A stretch of 63,949 nt of DNA from Krasilnikovozyma curviuscula (taxonomy: Eukaryota > Basidiomycota > Tremellomycetes > Cystofilobasidiales > Mrakiaceae): contig MVAQ01000117.1 in the NCBI GenBank assembly GCA_014825775.1, positions 1-63,949 on the forward strand, written 5' to 3'. Position numbers and translations under genes: made by a program. Under the pieces are notes generated by a model. It had not been told where the DNA came from, ran no database searches, and was given only the letters and a program-made list of their open reading frames with translations. Shown here in pieces: positions 11,720 through 23,957 of the stretch (position 1 is its first letter; each line of letters starts with the position of its first letter).

Positions 11720-12114
11720 CTAGTTCTTCCCCCCATCTCGCATCTTCTCCCACTTCCAAACCAGCAACTCGCCCAGTCCCTTTCCTTCATCCGGGCCTGT
11801 CCTCGGATGGACCTGGTTGAGCGCGAACGCCGCGAGACCAGTGAGTACAGCGAGAGTGCGGTCAATTGCTGGTGTGTAGATCGCGGGAATAGGAGGGTGA
11901 ATAAGAGAGACTGAGGGGTTCGACGAGGGAGTCAGCGGGGAGAGTGGGCGCAAGGTCGCTGGTGCTCTGCCTGAAAGAGGAGAGGGTGGGTGTTCAGCAA
12001 ACGGAGTAAACGGAGTACAAGGAAAGAGAAGAGAGAGATAAGAGTGTGCTTGAGTTTACCTCCTGTGATGAAGTGGATCCAGCGGCTGATGAGACTTCGC
12101 TTTGCTGTCGACAT
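11720..12114 (-). CDS. Small conserved-looking protein, 101 aa, two exons
   Basis: Exons 12060-12114 and 11720-11970. The junction GGA G|GTAAAC...TTTCAG|GC closes in phase and encodes MSTAKRSLISRWIHFITGG followed by a Pro/Ser-rich linker, a hydrophobic stretch (TLAVLTGLAAFALNQV) and the polar end LLVWKWEKMRDGGKN. A 5'-UTR intron is likely, because AAAAG|GTATGT...AATCAG sits just upstream of the ATG and no in-frame coding joins it. The basic N-terminus and single central helix would fit a small mitochondrial or membrane-associated protein, and the gene shares a ~500-bp divergent promoter with the mitochondrial DNA polymerase. Both points are suggestive only; the family is not recognised. Confidence 0.6.
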
Positions 12115-12617
12115 GCTGATTCCCTTTCCTTTTCTCGTGCAAAACGAAACATCAGTGGAAGAAACAAAAGAACGCTCGTACAAGTAAGAAAATAGAAACA
12201 TACCTTTTCTAGTCTCAAAGCGTCTTTTTGAATAGTAGTACTTGGCGGATAGAGGCCAGAAAAGAAAAAAAAAGAGACGGGCCATCCTCAAACCACCTCA
12301 ACCTCAAATTTCAGTTTCAGTTTCTTTTCTAAGTCTGGTTCCGTTCAATCATCCTGATCTTGTCCTTTGGTGAGATAAACATTATCAGTCTTGGGTTTGG
12401 ATTAGCAACAGAGGTCAGTTCCGTCTCCTCAGTTTGATGCGCGTGTGTAGCTTGAGTTCAAAGTAACTTAACACCCCACTCCTTCCGTATTACATCCAGT
12501 AACCGCAGCAGCATTAAAGCAAATACTTCTGGTTCTTATTTCCTCCACCGAACCCCACCTCAAGCGACTGAGGAGCTCAGTTCAGCGTAGGAACATCATT
12601 GGATTCCCTCACCCTGA
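12115..12617. promoter_or_regulatory. Divergent promoter: small protein (-) / mitochondrial DNA polymerase (+)
   Basis: This 503-bp interval separates two outward-facing start codons. It probably holds the 5'-UTR intron of the minus gene (about 12122-12204) and core promoter sequence for both. I see no clear TATA box. Confidence 0.4.
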
Positions 12618-15600
12618 ATGCTGCTTGCTGTTCGTTCAGCACAGAGGAAGCTTCCAACCCATCATCCCAAAGCAAGTCAATTTTTTGCTCTTGGCGTAGC
12701 CCTGCCAGTATGGAAGTCAGGTTCAGTATCAGCTGTAGCAGGCGTTAGAAGGGGATTCGCTACGGCTTCAGCAGCAGCTGTTCAGGCAGTCGACGACGGT
12801 GGAGGAGGCACCTGGACGACAAAGAGCGAGCATTCTGAAAATCAAAGTAAGTTTGTTTGATGACGTCGGATGTCCAAGTTGCTCCTACTGTTATTGGTAC
12901 TGATTTCTGGCACCTCTCTTCCAAGCAGTCCGCCGCAACCCCGTCGATGTCCAGATGCTGTCACACTCATTACACTCCCAACTCTTCCCTCACCCATCTC
13001 CTCCTCCATCAGAGCGTAACATTGCAACCTCTCGCGCGCACCTCAAGTCGAACGGCCTGCTGCAAACCATCACCCCCGCCGTCGCACCTATCAACATCGA
13101 TCTCCCACCCCTACAAGGCGCCAACATTGACCACCACTTTCACATGCTTGGCCTCGGATCTGCGGAGCCGTACGCATCCCTTGCTGAATCCTTTTCCCGG
13201 TGCGACCTCCCGCCTCGACCATCGAGTTACGTCCATGTGTCCGGTTGGATGAAGTACCACCCTGACGGCTCGCATGAGCCAGTCGCGTACCCTAAGGGAG
13301 AGGAGATGCTTACTTTCGATGTTGAAGTCCTTTACAAGATCAACCCGTACCCTGTCATGGCTGTCGCAGCCACTCCCAACGCGTGGTACATCTGGCTCTC
13401 GCCGTGGCTTCTTAACGAGACCCAAGACGAGTTTCATCTCGTTCCCCTTGGTCCTACAGACCAACACAGGCTCGTGATAGGCCATAATGTTGGATATGAT
13501 CGGGCGAGAATCAAGGAGGAGTACTCGTTAACGCCAACGAAAAACAGGTTCGTTGACACTATGGCACTCCATATCTCGTTTGGTGGTATGACGTCGGACC
13601 AGCGCCCACAGTGGATGTTGTATAACAAGGCTCAGAAGCAGGACGAAGAGGAGGCAGTTGCATTCGAAGAAGCGACCGAAAAATTTCTCTACGACGAGAT
13701 GGCTGCCGTCCAGGCTCAGCTCGAGGGAAGGGAAGATCAGGCGGAAGTCGAAGCAGGAAAAAGGTACTTGAAAAGCTTGAAGGCGATAGAGAGGCAGCTC
13801 TGGGATAGAATTGAACGGAAATCAAGGCGACCTCCGGCCGCTCCTCCTGTCAAAAAGAAAAACTCGAAACTAACTCCAGCAGCACCACTGACGAACGCAA
13901 CCAAGTACGCCGAATGGACGTGGCAAAAAGTCACATCTCCCAACGGCCTCGCAGACACGTCCAAGTTCTACCTCAACTCGGACATGTCCAAGGCCCAGCG
14001 CGACATCTTCAGCTCTACCGACAAGACAGACGTCCTTCTTGCGCTAGACGACTCAATTGAGTACTGCGCTAAAGACGTTGAGGTGACGCACCATGTGTAC
14101 CAAGGTGTTCTGCCGAGGTACTTTAACAAGTGTCCTTCGCCGGTCACGTTCGCGGGAATGCTCGAGATGGGGTCCAGCTTCTTACCCGTTAACGAAGGAT
14201 GGGACGAGTACTGCGCCAAGAGTGAGGGACTCTTCATCCAGATGACAGACCAGATTACACGCCAGCTTGCTATTCTCGCCGAGGATGCAAGGGCGAGGTA
14301 TGCCTGTCGGGACTATGGGTGGTGGAAGCTTGAAAACGGTGGAGATGGCAAAGAGCCGTGGGAAGATGACCCGTGGCTTAGCCAGTTGGATTGGACGCCT
14401 AAGAAGGTCAGAGTCAACGGAAGGATCATCAGAGGTACAGGCGCGCCAACAGCAGCATCTGCAACGAAGGCCGTTCCCGCCAAGGTGAAGCTCACCCAGT
14501 CACCGACGGGAATTGACCACCCCGACGTACCCCTCCTACTCCGCCTGACGTGGAAAGGCTTCCCGATTGTCCGTTCGGTCAAAAAAGGGTGGGTCGTTGC
14601 AATCCCTACCGCGTCTCTCACACCAGACCTGTTCACCACTGGCCCTCTCAACGACTTCACCTCTGACGTGGACGAATGGATCTTTGATCGGCAAGCCGAG
14701 GGAACTTACACCTTCTTCTCCCTTCCACCAATGAACAAGACGTCCTCCTCTGTTCGATCGCCAATCCTGAAAGGGTTTGTCTCCGCTGCAATCAAAAACC
14801 GGAGCGGCTGGTTAAGCAGTACTAGGGACGCTGTGACGCTAGAAAAGATCCTTAACGGGTTGGAGTGGGAGAGGGATGTGCTACCATTCGTACAGGAGGT
14901 AGAAGAGATGTCGGAGGAGGAAAAAGAGAAAAAAATCAAGAATGATCCATGGATCGCAACGCTGGGCTCTTGGTTTCATTCTGGTCGTGAGTCCTGCTTT
15001 CGTCATCCTTCGGTCTCAGTATAGACAGCAAACAAACTCATTTTCTCTTTTTGTTGATTTCTTCAGCTACTGCTGATGTCCCAAAAGCCAAACGACACAG
15101 TATGTGGACAATCAACACAATTCTGGCCATTTTCAAATTCCTGACATCTCCATTTTTCCCATTTGTACAGTGCAAGGCCTGCCAGCTCCAGAGGATATCA
15201 ATGTTGATATCGACGAAAACGGCCGAGCCTATATCCCACCAAGTCCAGCAGCAGCAGCAGCCTCCTGGTGGCCTGCTTGGTTCTCGAAACTATATGAACC
15301 CAAAGCAGGCGTGCGGAACGGCTCTATGCACATCACCACGAAGACTACCATCACGCCCCTCCTCCTACGTCTCACTTGGGGTCAAGATCAGCAATATCCC
15401 GTCTATCGCTCTAAAGTTCATAAATGGCTCTATGCTGTTCCGAACTATGATATTGAAAGCGGCATCTTCAAGCCGAGTCGGCCTAAAGTCGACTTAAACA
15501 AGAAACTGGCTGTACCAGCTTCAGAACAAACAGAGTGGGACGATATGTTCGATGATGACTCCAACTATGCAGAAGCTGAAGAAACTGCAGAAGACGAAGA

Positions 15601-17328
15601 CGGTGCCGATGATGTGAGGCTCAACGCGATGTCGCGCTCGTTCACGTTCTATAAGATCCCCCACCCGGACGGTGAAAAGGCCAACGTTGGTCTCCTTTTC
15701 TCCAAATTGTTAGTTCCCTACTCTGAAAAGGGTATCCTCAACTCGGACAATCCCTTGGCCAAAGAAGCTATCGCTATGAATGCACAATGCTCCTATTGGC
15801 TCAGTTCTAGGAAACGTATCTTGGAGCAGATAGTCGTCTGGGATGAAGAACTCGCTGGCCTCAAACATCACAATCAGTTCATAAAAACCTCTTTACCGCC
15901 AACAGAAGTCCGCCGTCAAGGTGGTGTCATCCTTCCTCAGGTCACGGTGATGGGAACGATCACTCGACGAGCCGTCGAACGAACCTGGCTGACTGCATCC
16001 AACGCCAAAAAGAATCGACTCGGTTCAGAACTCAAAGCGATGGTTCAAGCTCCACCTGGGTACTGCTTCGTGGGGGCAGATGTTGATTCAGAAGAACTGT
16101 GGATCGCCAGTGTCATGGGTGATGCTCAATTCGGGTTTCACGGTGCCTCTGCTATCGGGTGGATGACGTTGGAGGGTACCAAATCAGAAGGAACTGACCT
16201 TCACTCGAAAACAGCCAGCATTGTTGGCTCTTCGAGAGATCTCGCCAAAGTCTTCAACTACTCGAGAATCTATGGAGCAGGTGTAAAGAACGCAACCAAA
16301 CTTCTTATCACCGCCGATCCCAACTTGCCCGAAACCACTGCCAAATCCAAAGCACAAGCCCTTTATAAAGCCACCAAAGGCGAAAAGGTTCCTGGTCGTC
16401 TCTTCGACAAGGCCAGCAAGATGTGGCACGGCGGATCAGAAAGCTATCTCTTCAACTCCATCGAAGAAGTCGCTTATCGGGAGGAGCCACGAACCCCAAC
16501 TCTTGGCTGTGGAATCACGACCCCACTTCAAATCAATCACCTCGCTCCAGATAAGAACGACAAAGAAGCAGCTGGCCAATTCATTACCTCTCGAATCAAC
16601 TGGGTCGTCCAATCCTCTGGGGTAGACTACCTTCACCTCCTGATCGTCGCCATGAACCACCTCTGCCGCACTTATGATATTAACGCCCGATACATGATCT
16701 CCATTCATGATGAGATTCGGTACATGGTAAAGGAAGAAGACCGATACCGAGCTGCTCTCGCTATCCAAATTGCCAACCTCTGGACACGAACCCAGTTTTC
16801 TTACAAGCTCGGGATGGACGACCTCCCCCAATCGATAGCCTTTTTCTCTGCTGTCGATATAGACCATGTGCTCAGGAAAGAAGTCGATATGGAGTGCAAG
16901 ACACCTTCCCATCCGGACGCCATCCCACCGGGAGAATCCCTCGACATTAATCAGCTCCTTGGGATAACGCACGCTCAACTTCTCAAACCAGGGGTCCCTT
17001 CGCCGTTATTACAAGAGAGTCCTTTATTGTCCGTCATGTGGGAGGAGAGAGGGGACGACATGATGACCCGAGTATATGAAGATTACTCGACAAGGCTGCC
17101 ACCAGACGAGCTCATCGAGCTTCAAAACTCCTTCATGTTGGAAGCTCAAGCGACGAAAGATCCTCAAGTTGTAAAAGAGCTTTCCAAGCAGTGGCAGCGT
17201 ATTGCTAAAGGCGTATGTCGCTGCTCAAAATATGTTTTTGGTTTTGCTTGCCACTGACTATCTTCCTTGTTTCCATTTTTCCACAGAGTGAAGAATTTGA
17301 AAATAGGCCAACTCTTCCCTGGAACTAG
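12618..17328 (+). CDS. MIP1: Mitochondrial DNA polymerase gamma, catalytic subunit
   Basis: Replicates mitochondrial DNA. Exons 12618-12846, 12929-14986, 15067-15099 (33 nt), 15171-17212 and 17287-17328; 1467 residues, all phases closing. Residues 1 to about 50 form an Arg/Ala-rich mitochondrial presequence (RRGFATASAAAV). The 3'-5' exonuclease has motif I FDVEV (~205), motif II IGHNVGYDRARIKEEY (~260) and motif III YCAKDVEVTHH (~455). A spacer with variable Lys-rich linkers separates it from the family-A polymerase: motif A GADVDSEELWIAS (~1075), motif B RDLAKVFNYSRIYGAG (~1128) and motif C SIHDEIRYMV (~1285). All catalytic carboxylates are present, so the enzyme should be active in both synthesis and proofreading. 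It is somewhat longer than the budding-yeast enzyme because of low-complexity spacer insertions. The last exon is only 14 codons including the stop. Confidence 0.95.
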
Positions 17329-18299
17329 GAAGGCTATAGTTCTGAGCTGTCGTGTCTATCACTGATCATCTCAAGTTGGTGGTGTTAGTCAATTCGCGCT
17401 CGCTTCAATTTGACATCCCCTCATCTCGACTGACTTGCCTGCTCGTTCATCCTCAGTATTTTTTTTATTTGTTTTTTGGCTGCAAGGAGGCTTTTTATAT
17501 GTCTGTAGCGGTTAAGATTTGTAAGACGTCGTGGGAATGTTGTACTATTTAGATTGTTGGGTTAGATGGTCGCACACACTGTATGCAATAATAGCACTTC
17601 TCCTTTCGCTGTAAAACTAGTCTAAATCTTGTCTGATCTCTACCAAACAAAGTAAGAGCACTCTCGTCATATCCCTGGCTACTGCTGGGTGAGATTGGAT
17701 GTGTTGCTTGCACGATTGAATTTGACGCCATAAACATCGCCCACCGTCTATCTAGTAGCAGTGATAGAGTGTTTTGGTTAATCGAGGCTACCGTCGGCGG
17801 ATTGAATTGTCGTCTGCGCCGCGCGTAAGGAGGAACTGTCGAACTCACAAGCAGGGTGGGAACTGCCTAATCAGCTCTTTGACCCTTCAAGGCAGATTCA
17901 GCATGTCTTCATCATTTTTTGCGGTAAAGATAAAGAGGGATTGATTGTTATTTTGGCCAGTGCGCAGTGAACTTGAACAGTGGTGTCCTTGTCCTTCAGT
18001 CACTGCAGGCGCCATTTGTGGAAAGCTTTGTATGAATTTCCATCATAGCGTTTGGGAAAAAGAGAGAGGAGCGAATGAACTGTGATCGTTCAAGTGATGC
18101 TTCGCTTTCATTTGTTTCTGAACAAAAAGAAAGACATTGAATAAAATAATACCGTGAGCGTGGAAGAAGTGAGGATATTTTAAATGTTCAGTAATGAAAT
18201 GTCTCTGGGAAGGAAGTGTCTCTGTGAAGGGTCTCTGGGAAGAAAAAAGGAACATATAGACAATTGACGGAAGCTCAACAAAACAGACGACATTTCAAC
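17329..18299. other. Convergent intergenic region
   Basis: Lies between the polymerase stop and the minus-strand surface-protein stop. Minus-strand frames at 17549-17848 and 18043-18255 have no recognisable motif or consistent splice partners. The latter contains two imperfect copies of a TCTCTGGGAAG unit (about 18200-18242). I see nothing else. Confidence 0.4.
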
Positions 18300-21200
18300 T
18301 CAAATGAACGCAGACGCAGAGAAAGCCATCATCAGAGCCAATAAGATGATATTTTTTTGAACTGTTTTGTATCCAGCTGATCGGGAAGCGGTTACTGTTG
18401 CAGTGATGGTAGCAGTGTCAGTCTGCGTCGCCGTGGTGGTGATAACAGGGATTGAGCTAGCCATTCAAATGAAGCAGATAATTGCATCAGTCTTTGCTCA
18501 AATGGAAATGTTTTGAAAGATACGTACGATAAAATGACAGAATTGGATCCCGACAAACTCGATACGAACGTACTTCCACCGGATGTGATGGTGGTAACCT
18601 GAGCGCTCAAGCTACTAGTGATGACAGTGCCGGGCTCGGAGATTGTAGTAACAACTCCATTGCTAGCAGTGCTAGTCAACAATAGAGCAGACTCAGATAT
18701 AGTAGTTAATCCGCCCGCGATGGTCGACTCGAAGGTCGTCGCAGACTGGACGATGGTGGTGAGCCCTCCAACTGCGATAGTAGACTCAATTGTCGTTCCT
18801 GGTACAGATATAGTAGCAACACCAGCGGAACCAGTGGAGGTAAACACTGTTCCTGGGATAACTTCGGTGGTGACTGTTCCAGCTGCAATGGTAGATTGAG
18901 TAGTAAGACCAGCGACAGAAATGGTCTGAAGTCCGCCAGCAAGACTCGTGGTAATGACAGTACCAGGTTGTGATATGGAAATGACAGTGCCTGGAACTGA
19001 GGAAGTGACCACTGATGCCGGTTGAGCAATGGTAGTGACGACTGCAGGATTGGTGCCTTGAGCGGGGCTAATAGTTGAAACAACTTGAGTTGCTGCAATT
19101 GTTAACGTTTCGACTGAGGGTGCAACAGTTGAAACAACGACGGCAGGAGCTACCGAAAAAGTTGTGAAGCCTCCGGCGACAGAAGTAACAACTGTGGTAC
19201 CAGCTACAGCGATGGTGGTGACCTGGGGTGGAACAGCTGATACCACGGTTGTTGGAGCAACAGATACTGTAGTTATTTCTGGTTCAAATGTGGAAAGTAT
19301 GACGTTTGGAGGTACAGCGAAGGTGGTCACGATCGGTGCGATCATTGTCGTGACGGTGTTCCCTGCGACCACGACCTGAGTTGTTTGTGGAGCAATGGTA
19401 GAGACCACATTAGTTGGACCAACTTCCACAGTGGTAACGGCTGGAGCAAGCGTTGAGACCACTGGATTGCCAGGGAGTGTTACCACCGTAACCTGAGGTG
19501 CGAGCGAGGTCGCGATGGTTGTTCCTGGAACGATTACTGTAGTTTCCTGTACTGGTGTTGGTGTTGCTTCTGCCACAGTCTGGACATTGGCTGTGATGGA
19601 TGCTGCGGGGTTGACTGGTAGGGTGTTGATGACTGGACCAGGCACAAGAGTTGCCACAGCTTGAGCTTGAACTGCAGTGAGAGGAACGCTACAATCAAGC
19701 ATTAAGTAAAGGTGGCTGGAAGTAGGAAGACAACTAGACTCACAACTGCTCCCCCGACAACAGGTACGTCGGAGTGTCTCTCTCGAAGATATTCATCCAG
19801 ACACGACGTCCAATAGATCTGCGTCGTGGGACAACAGATGGTGTTGGAACCCCAGAGACGTTGGTGTAGAGGTAAGGGTGTTCGACTGTGACGCCCTTCG
19901 TGTCAGAAACAGCGGGACTGAAGCGGAAAAGCGGGGTAAGTTAAGTTGGACCGTGAAAAGAAAACAATACATAATTCTGACCATTGAGTGTTGTACACTG
20001 AAAGCGTTCTTCACGTTAACAATGCCTGGAATGATATGAATAAGGGGGAGCACTCACAGTTGACCCAGTCTGCTCCTGCGATGGAGAAAGTGTTATCACA
20101 AATCTGAAGGTATGATACTTCAGGGCAGTTATTGATGCACTTGAAGATAGATTGAAGCATTAGAATACTATAAGACATGTTAAAGAGAGGGTTGAAGGAC
20201 TGACGTTTTGATAAGTATCTGCCACCACCTTCGCCGAGCATTGACCTGGCCGCCGTAAGAGACTCGCGCAGTCAGAAATGGACTTTTCAGAAGGTATAAA
20301 GTTTCTTGTACTTACAATCAGGCGCGTAAAGGTCATCCAGACCGCTATTGACAACACAAATTTGATCTTCCGTAGGGGCGATGGCACCGCAAGCTGAGTT
20401 GCAAGATGCTGGCCAGGAGAGATCAAGCTCGTAAGGGACTGGTGGATATATAAAAAAGTTAAATGGTTAATATCTTCCAAGATGTCTACTTTGATCCTGA
20501 GCTTACTATCCAAAACTGAGACGAAAGACAGATGAGAAATTAGAGTCGGATGTGGGAGGTCTAAAATTATCTATTGAAAATGCTCACGATGTCCAACATA
20601 TGGGTAAACCAGTCCTACAGAACAACAAAAAGGTTAGGGCTTAGCTCCAATCTCAGTCTTCTCCAATTTTTCAGATATAGGGTCAACAGCTTACTTCCGC
20701 AAGGTGCTGTGGACATGATCGGAATTGTATCAGATAAACATTTGGACAAACTGCAACGAACCGGTACTCACTAACTGGTCCAAATGAAGGAGTAGAAGAA
20801 ACAGAGCTAGATGTTGTGCTGCTCGGCAACGGGACCGCGGAGCTGGAGCTTGACACTACCACAGTGGCGACTGGTATCGACGAGCTTGAGATAGCAGAAC
20901 TTGGCGAGGGTGAAAGAGATGAAGTAGAAAGAGCGACTGAAACAGAAGAAATGGAGAAAGATGAAGGTGATGGAGATGAAGATGGAGATGAAGATGGAGT
21001 TGAAGAAGGAGTTAACGAGACGAGAGAAGACAGAGAGACCGATGAAGATATGAAAATGCTTGACGAAGATGACGATTGGCTACTGGAAGCGCTGGAGGAA
21101 GCACTGCTGGAGGAGCTGGTACCGACATTACTGAAAGACAACAAGACATCATTAATCTGACCTCCGTTGATCCGATGGGGTATGATGGGCAACTTAAGTT

Positions 21201-23957
21201 ATCCTTACCAGTAACCATTATACGCTAAAGTAAAATCTGTCGCGGAATAGCTTCCTTTCGAAGCGATTTCAAATGGTGCATCACCAGCACAAGAAGCACA
21301 GTCACCTGTAAAGAAAGAGACTTCCGAACATGTGCTGATACACTGGGAAAAGATTTGAATCAGTGAGAAAGCGAAGTTTAAAGTCTGATGCAGTGAAAAA
21401 CAAAACATACTTCTTGAATTTGATTGAAGATCCCGCTGGAACAGACACCTGTGTAAAAACTGAGTCAACAACGCACGTCATAATGAATACACCGCCTAAG
21501 TGATCTCACAGGATTTTGTTGAGGCACAAGAACCGACTATGTAAGCAGAGCGACCAACATCGGATGCTCCCGGAACTGCTCCACTCGCAATGAAAGATTC
21601 CCCGAGCAAAAGACATGAAGGACACTACTCGATCCAAGAGATTCAGTTCCTCCTCTCAAGAAAGAATTTGATATGTATACTCACTGAATTAGGATAACTC
21701 AAGTACGCTACTTGACTAGCACCGGTGCTCAATGCAGCAATGTTTGCTGGATGGAAAACGGAACTTAGTTTTGCAGTCAGAAGATGATGATGTGTCCGAA
21801 GAACTGACTGAACGGTGCTGGAGCACTAGCTATAGTAGCTCCAAGAGAAGAGGCGATGGAGCAAAGAGTCGAAGGGCAAAGACTGTTGTCTGGATACGAG
21901 GACGTGATCCCGTAACTCTGCAGCGCAATGCGAAAGAAAAATTCAACAAGGTTACACCAATGGAAAGAAAGGAAGATACGAGGTTGAAAAACTCACATTG
22001 CCGTCGTACTGGCAGTTGTAGCTGAAGCTGCCGCCGTTCTGGCCGTAGGTACACTGGACGGTGAAGTCGCTATCCGTATAGCTCGCTTTTGCAGCGATGA
22101 GATAGTTTCCGTCAGGTCCACCAACAAGAGTCGATGGACAGGCGGAGCCGGCGTCATACGTGGAAACAGGTGGAATTTCGATTGGAGGAGGACACAATTG
22201 ACTTCCTGAGCCACCGTCAACAAGGCCAATCCCCTGGAAATGAAATGGTTACAAAAACGAGTTCCATCGCCTAGCTGCAATAGAACTCACACTTGATAAC
22301 ACCCTGTAAGAACACAATGAGGTTTGCGAAGAGCCAGTGTAGCTGTCAAAGGACTTATTAGCTTAATTGATTGGTTTGACACCGTGGATTTAATGGACAA
22401 ACCTGCAGTCCAAGAGGAAGCTCATGAGGGTTTCGTCAGGGTTGAAAGTAAGGCTGGCAGCACCACCGAGAAGTGTTGGAAAGTAGGAGGTACCTTGCTG
22501 AGGACCTAGAGTTACATAGACACTTTAAAATGAGATTCAAAAGTAAGCGAAGAGAAAACCCACAAGAGTAGTTGTGACTGTAATTGGGATGGAGATCAAT
22601 CCCGTCGGGTGGACCTGTGTGTAGAAACAAGTGTTACATTGGATATCACTAGGCCGAACCGAATCGCTTGATAAGGAACTGTCTTACACTGAAGGCTCGA
22701 ATCGAGCACTGGATAGCCACTTGATGTCGGAAGGGTGCTTGAGATAGTGCTACTGGGGGAAGCGGACGAAACACTATACGAAGACGGCATAGCGCTACTG
22801 CTAGATACTGTACTAGAAGCTAGACTACTGGTTGAAGAGCTGGAGGAAGACGAAGAAAGCGAGGAGAATGATGTTGAGAAAACGTCAGACGATGATGCTT
22901 CGGAAGCGACGGCGCTTGCTATACTGCTGAAAGAGGTAGAGCTCGTGATGAAGCTAGAAGAAATGGTGCTGGAAATTACGGAGGTAGTGAAGGTCGAAGA
23001 AGCGATGCTGGTAGAAGCCGATGACAAACTTGAGGAAAGCGTTGTTGGTGCGGAAGACGAAGAAGGCGTTGAAGATGCTGGGGTTGAAGAAAGATCATAT
23101 ACAGAACTCGTAAAAGAAGATATGAAGTTTGATGTGGGAGTCCCGATAGAGCTTGTTGCAGAGAGAGCATCTGTATGGAAGTTACCATCAGCCAGCGAGC
23201 TTATGGCTGACAGATCTTAGAAATTTCTGCTCACCACTGCTTGAGCCGACGACAGTAGAAGATACTGAATCATAAGAGGAAGTCAAAGAAACATAATTTG
23301 ATGGTGCTTCACTCGAGGTAGGTGGTAAAGACACCGAACTGGAAGACGGAGTGGCTGATACTTGAGCTAACATCAGAAAGTGAACCGTTGTTACAGAAAG
23401 CAGCAAACACAAATCAAACACATCAATGCTCACTAGAGGTCTCTTGGGCAGATGTTGAGAAAAAGGAATCGGAGGCCAGAGTGAAAGATTCAGCTTGCGC
23501 CACGACCGGAGATAAGAGAAGAAAAGACGCACTGATCGTCGAGCTCTCAGTAGTGCTGGAGACTGGAACGAACGATGAAATAGATGTAGTTGGTATCTCA
23601 CTTGAACTGCTGAACACGATAACTTCGGAGCTTGAAGAGGCTAGGAGACACAAAAGGACGATAATGTAGGTTAGGTGATGGTGGAGGTGACTTGGTGAAA
23701 ACTCGACGCAGACTCACTTGGAGAATCAGAGGTTGAAGAGCTGAGAGAAGAGGTGTCTCGTTTCTGTATTCTAACTGCATCGATAGAAAAGAGTACCAGA
23801 TGAGAAAAAAAAATGTCAACCAAATGGCGGGGGTCAGTGAATAGGATCCTCCGAAGGGAGAGATGGGACCCAGATTTCGCTCACTTCCGGCAGACAAGAC
23901 TTCACTGACTGCGACAAAACTGTAGAGAATTATCGTTAGCACCATTGAGAGAAACAT
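18300..23957 (-). CDS. Large secreted Ser/Thr-rich repeat protein, likely GPI-anchored
   Basis: Starts at ATG 23957 with a signal peptide (MFLSMVLTIILYSFVAVSE). Downstream come Ser-rich linkers, a Cys-containing block (22.3-21.7 kb; SFSYNCQYDG, LCPSTLCSIASSLGA), a Cys module CSSGIFNQIQE-CISTCSEVS-FFTGDC (21.5-21.2 kb), a second Ser-rich linker (21.16-20.78 kb), a related Cys module CQCSAKVVADTYQN-CINNCPEVS-YLQIC (20.3-20.1 kb), a repeat block, and a C-terminus ending SAGYKTVQKN plus a hydrophobic tail typical of a GPI signal. Firm 3' exons with closing phases: 20058-20139, 19971-20025, 19744-19917, 18528-19688, 18300-18456. Upstream exons are many and short, and not all junctions are resolved, so two adjacent genes cannot be excluded. 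It is probably a cell-wall or adhesin-like protein; the family is not recognised. Confidence 0.6.
18560..19620 (-). repeat. Degenerate ~18-residue tandem repeats in surface protein
   Basis: Within one 1161-nt exon the protein repeats a unit of about 18 residues, roughly [A/P]-G-x-x-V-x-S-T-x-A-P-x-V-T-T-h-x-V (h hydrophobic). I count about 14-17 copies. Early copies are regular (PGNPVVSTLAPAVTTVEV; GPTNVVSTIAPQTTQVVV) and later ones drift toward Gly/Ser-rich versions. The alternation of small, beta-branched and hydroxyl residues suggests stacked beta-strands with heavy O-mannosylation. Confidence 0.75.

Noticed and set aside
20816..21160. Glu-rich + strand open frame
   Set aside because: Same effect: antisense of the second Ser-rich linker, with no start context or splice sites.
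22735..23220. Acidic 161-residue + strand open frame
   Set aside because: It is the antisense of Ser-rich codons of the surface-protein gene; Glu/Asp/Leu repeats are the expected reverse complement of TCx/AGC runs.
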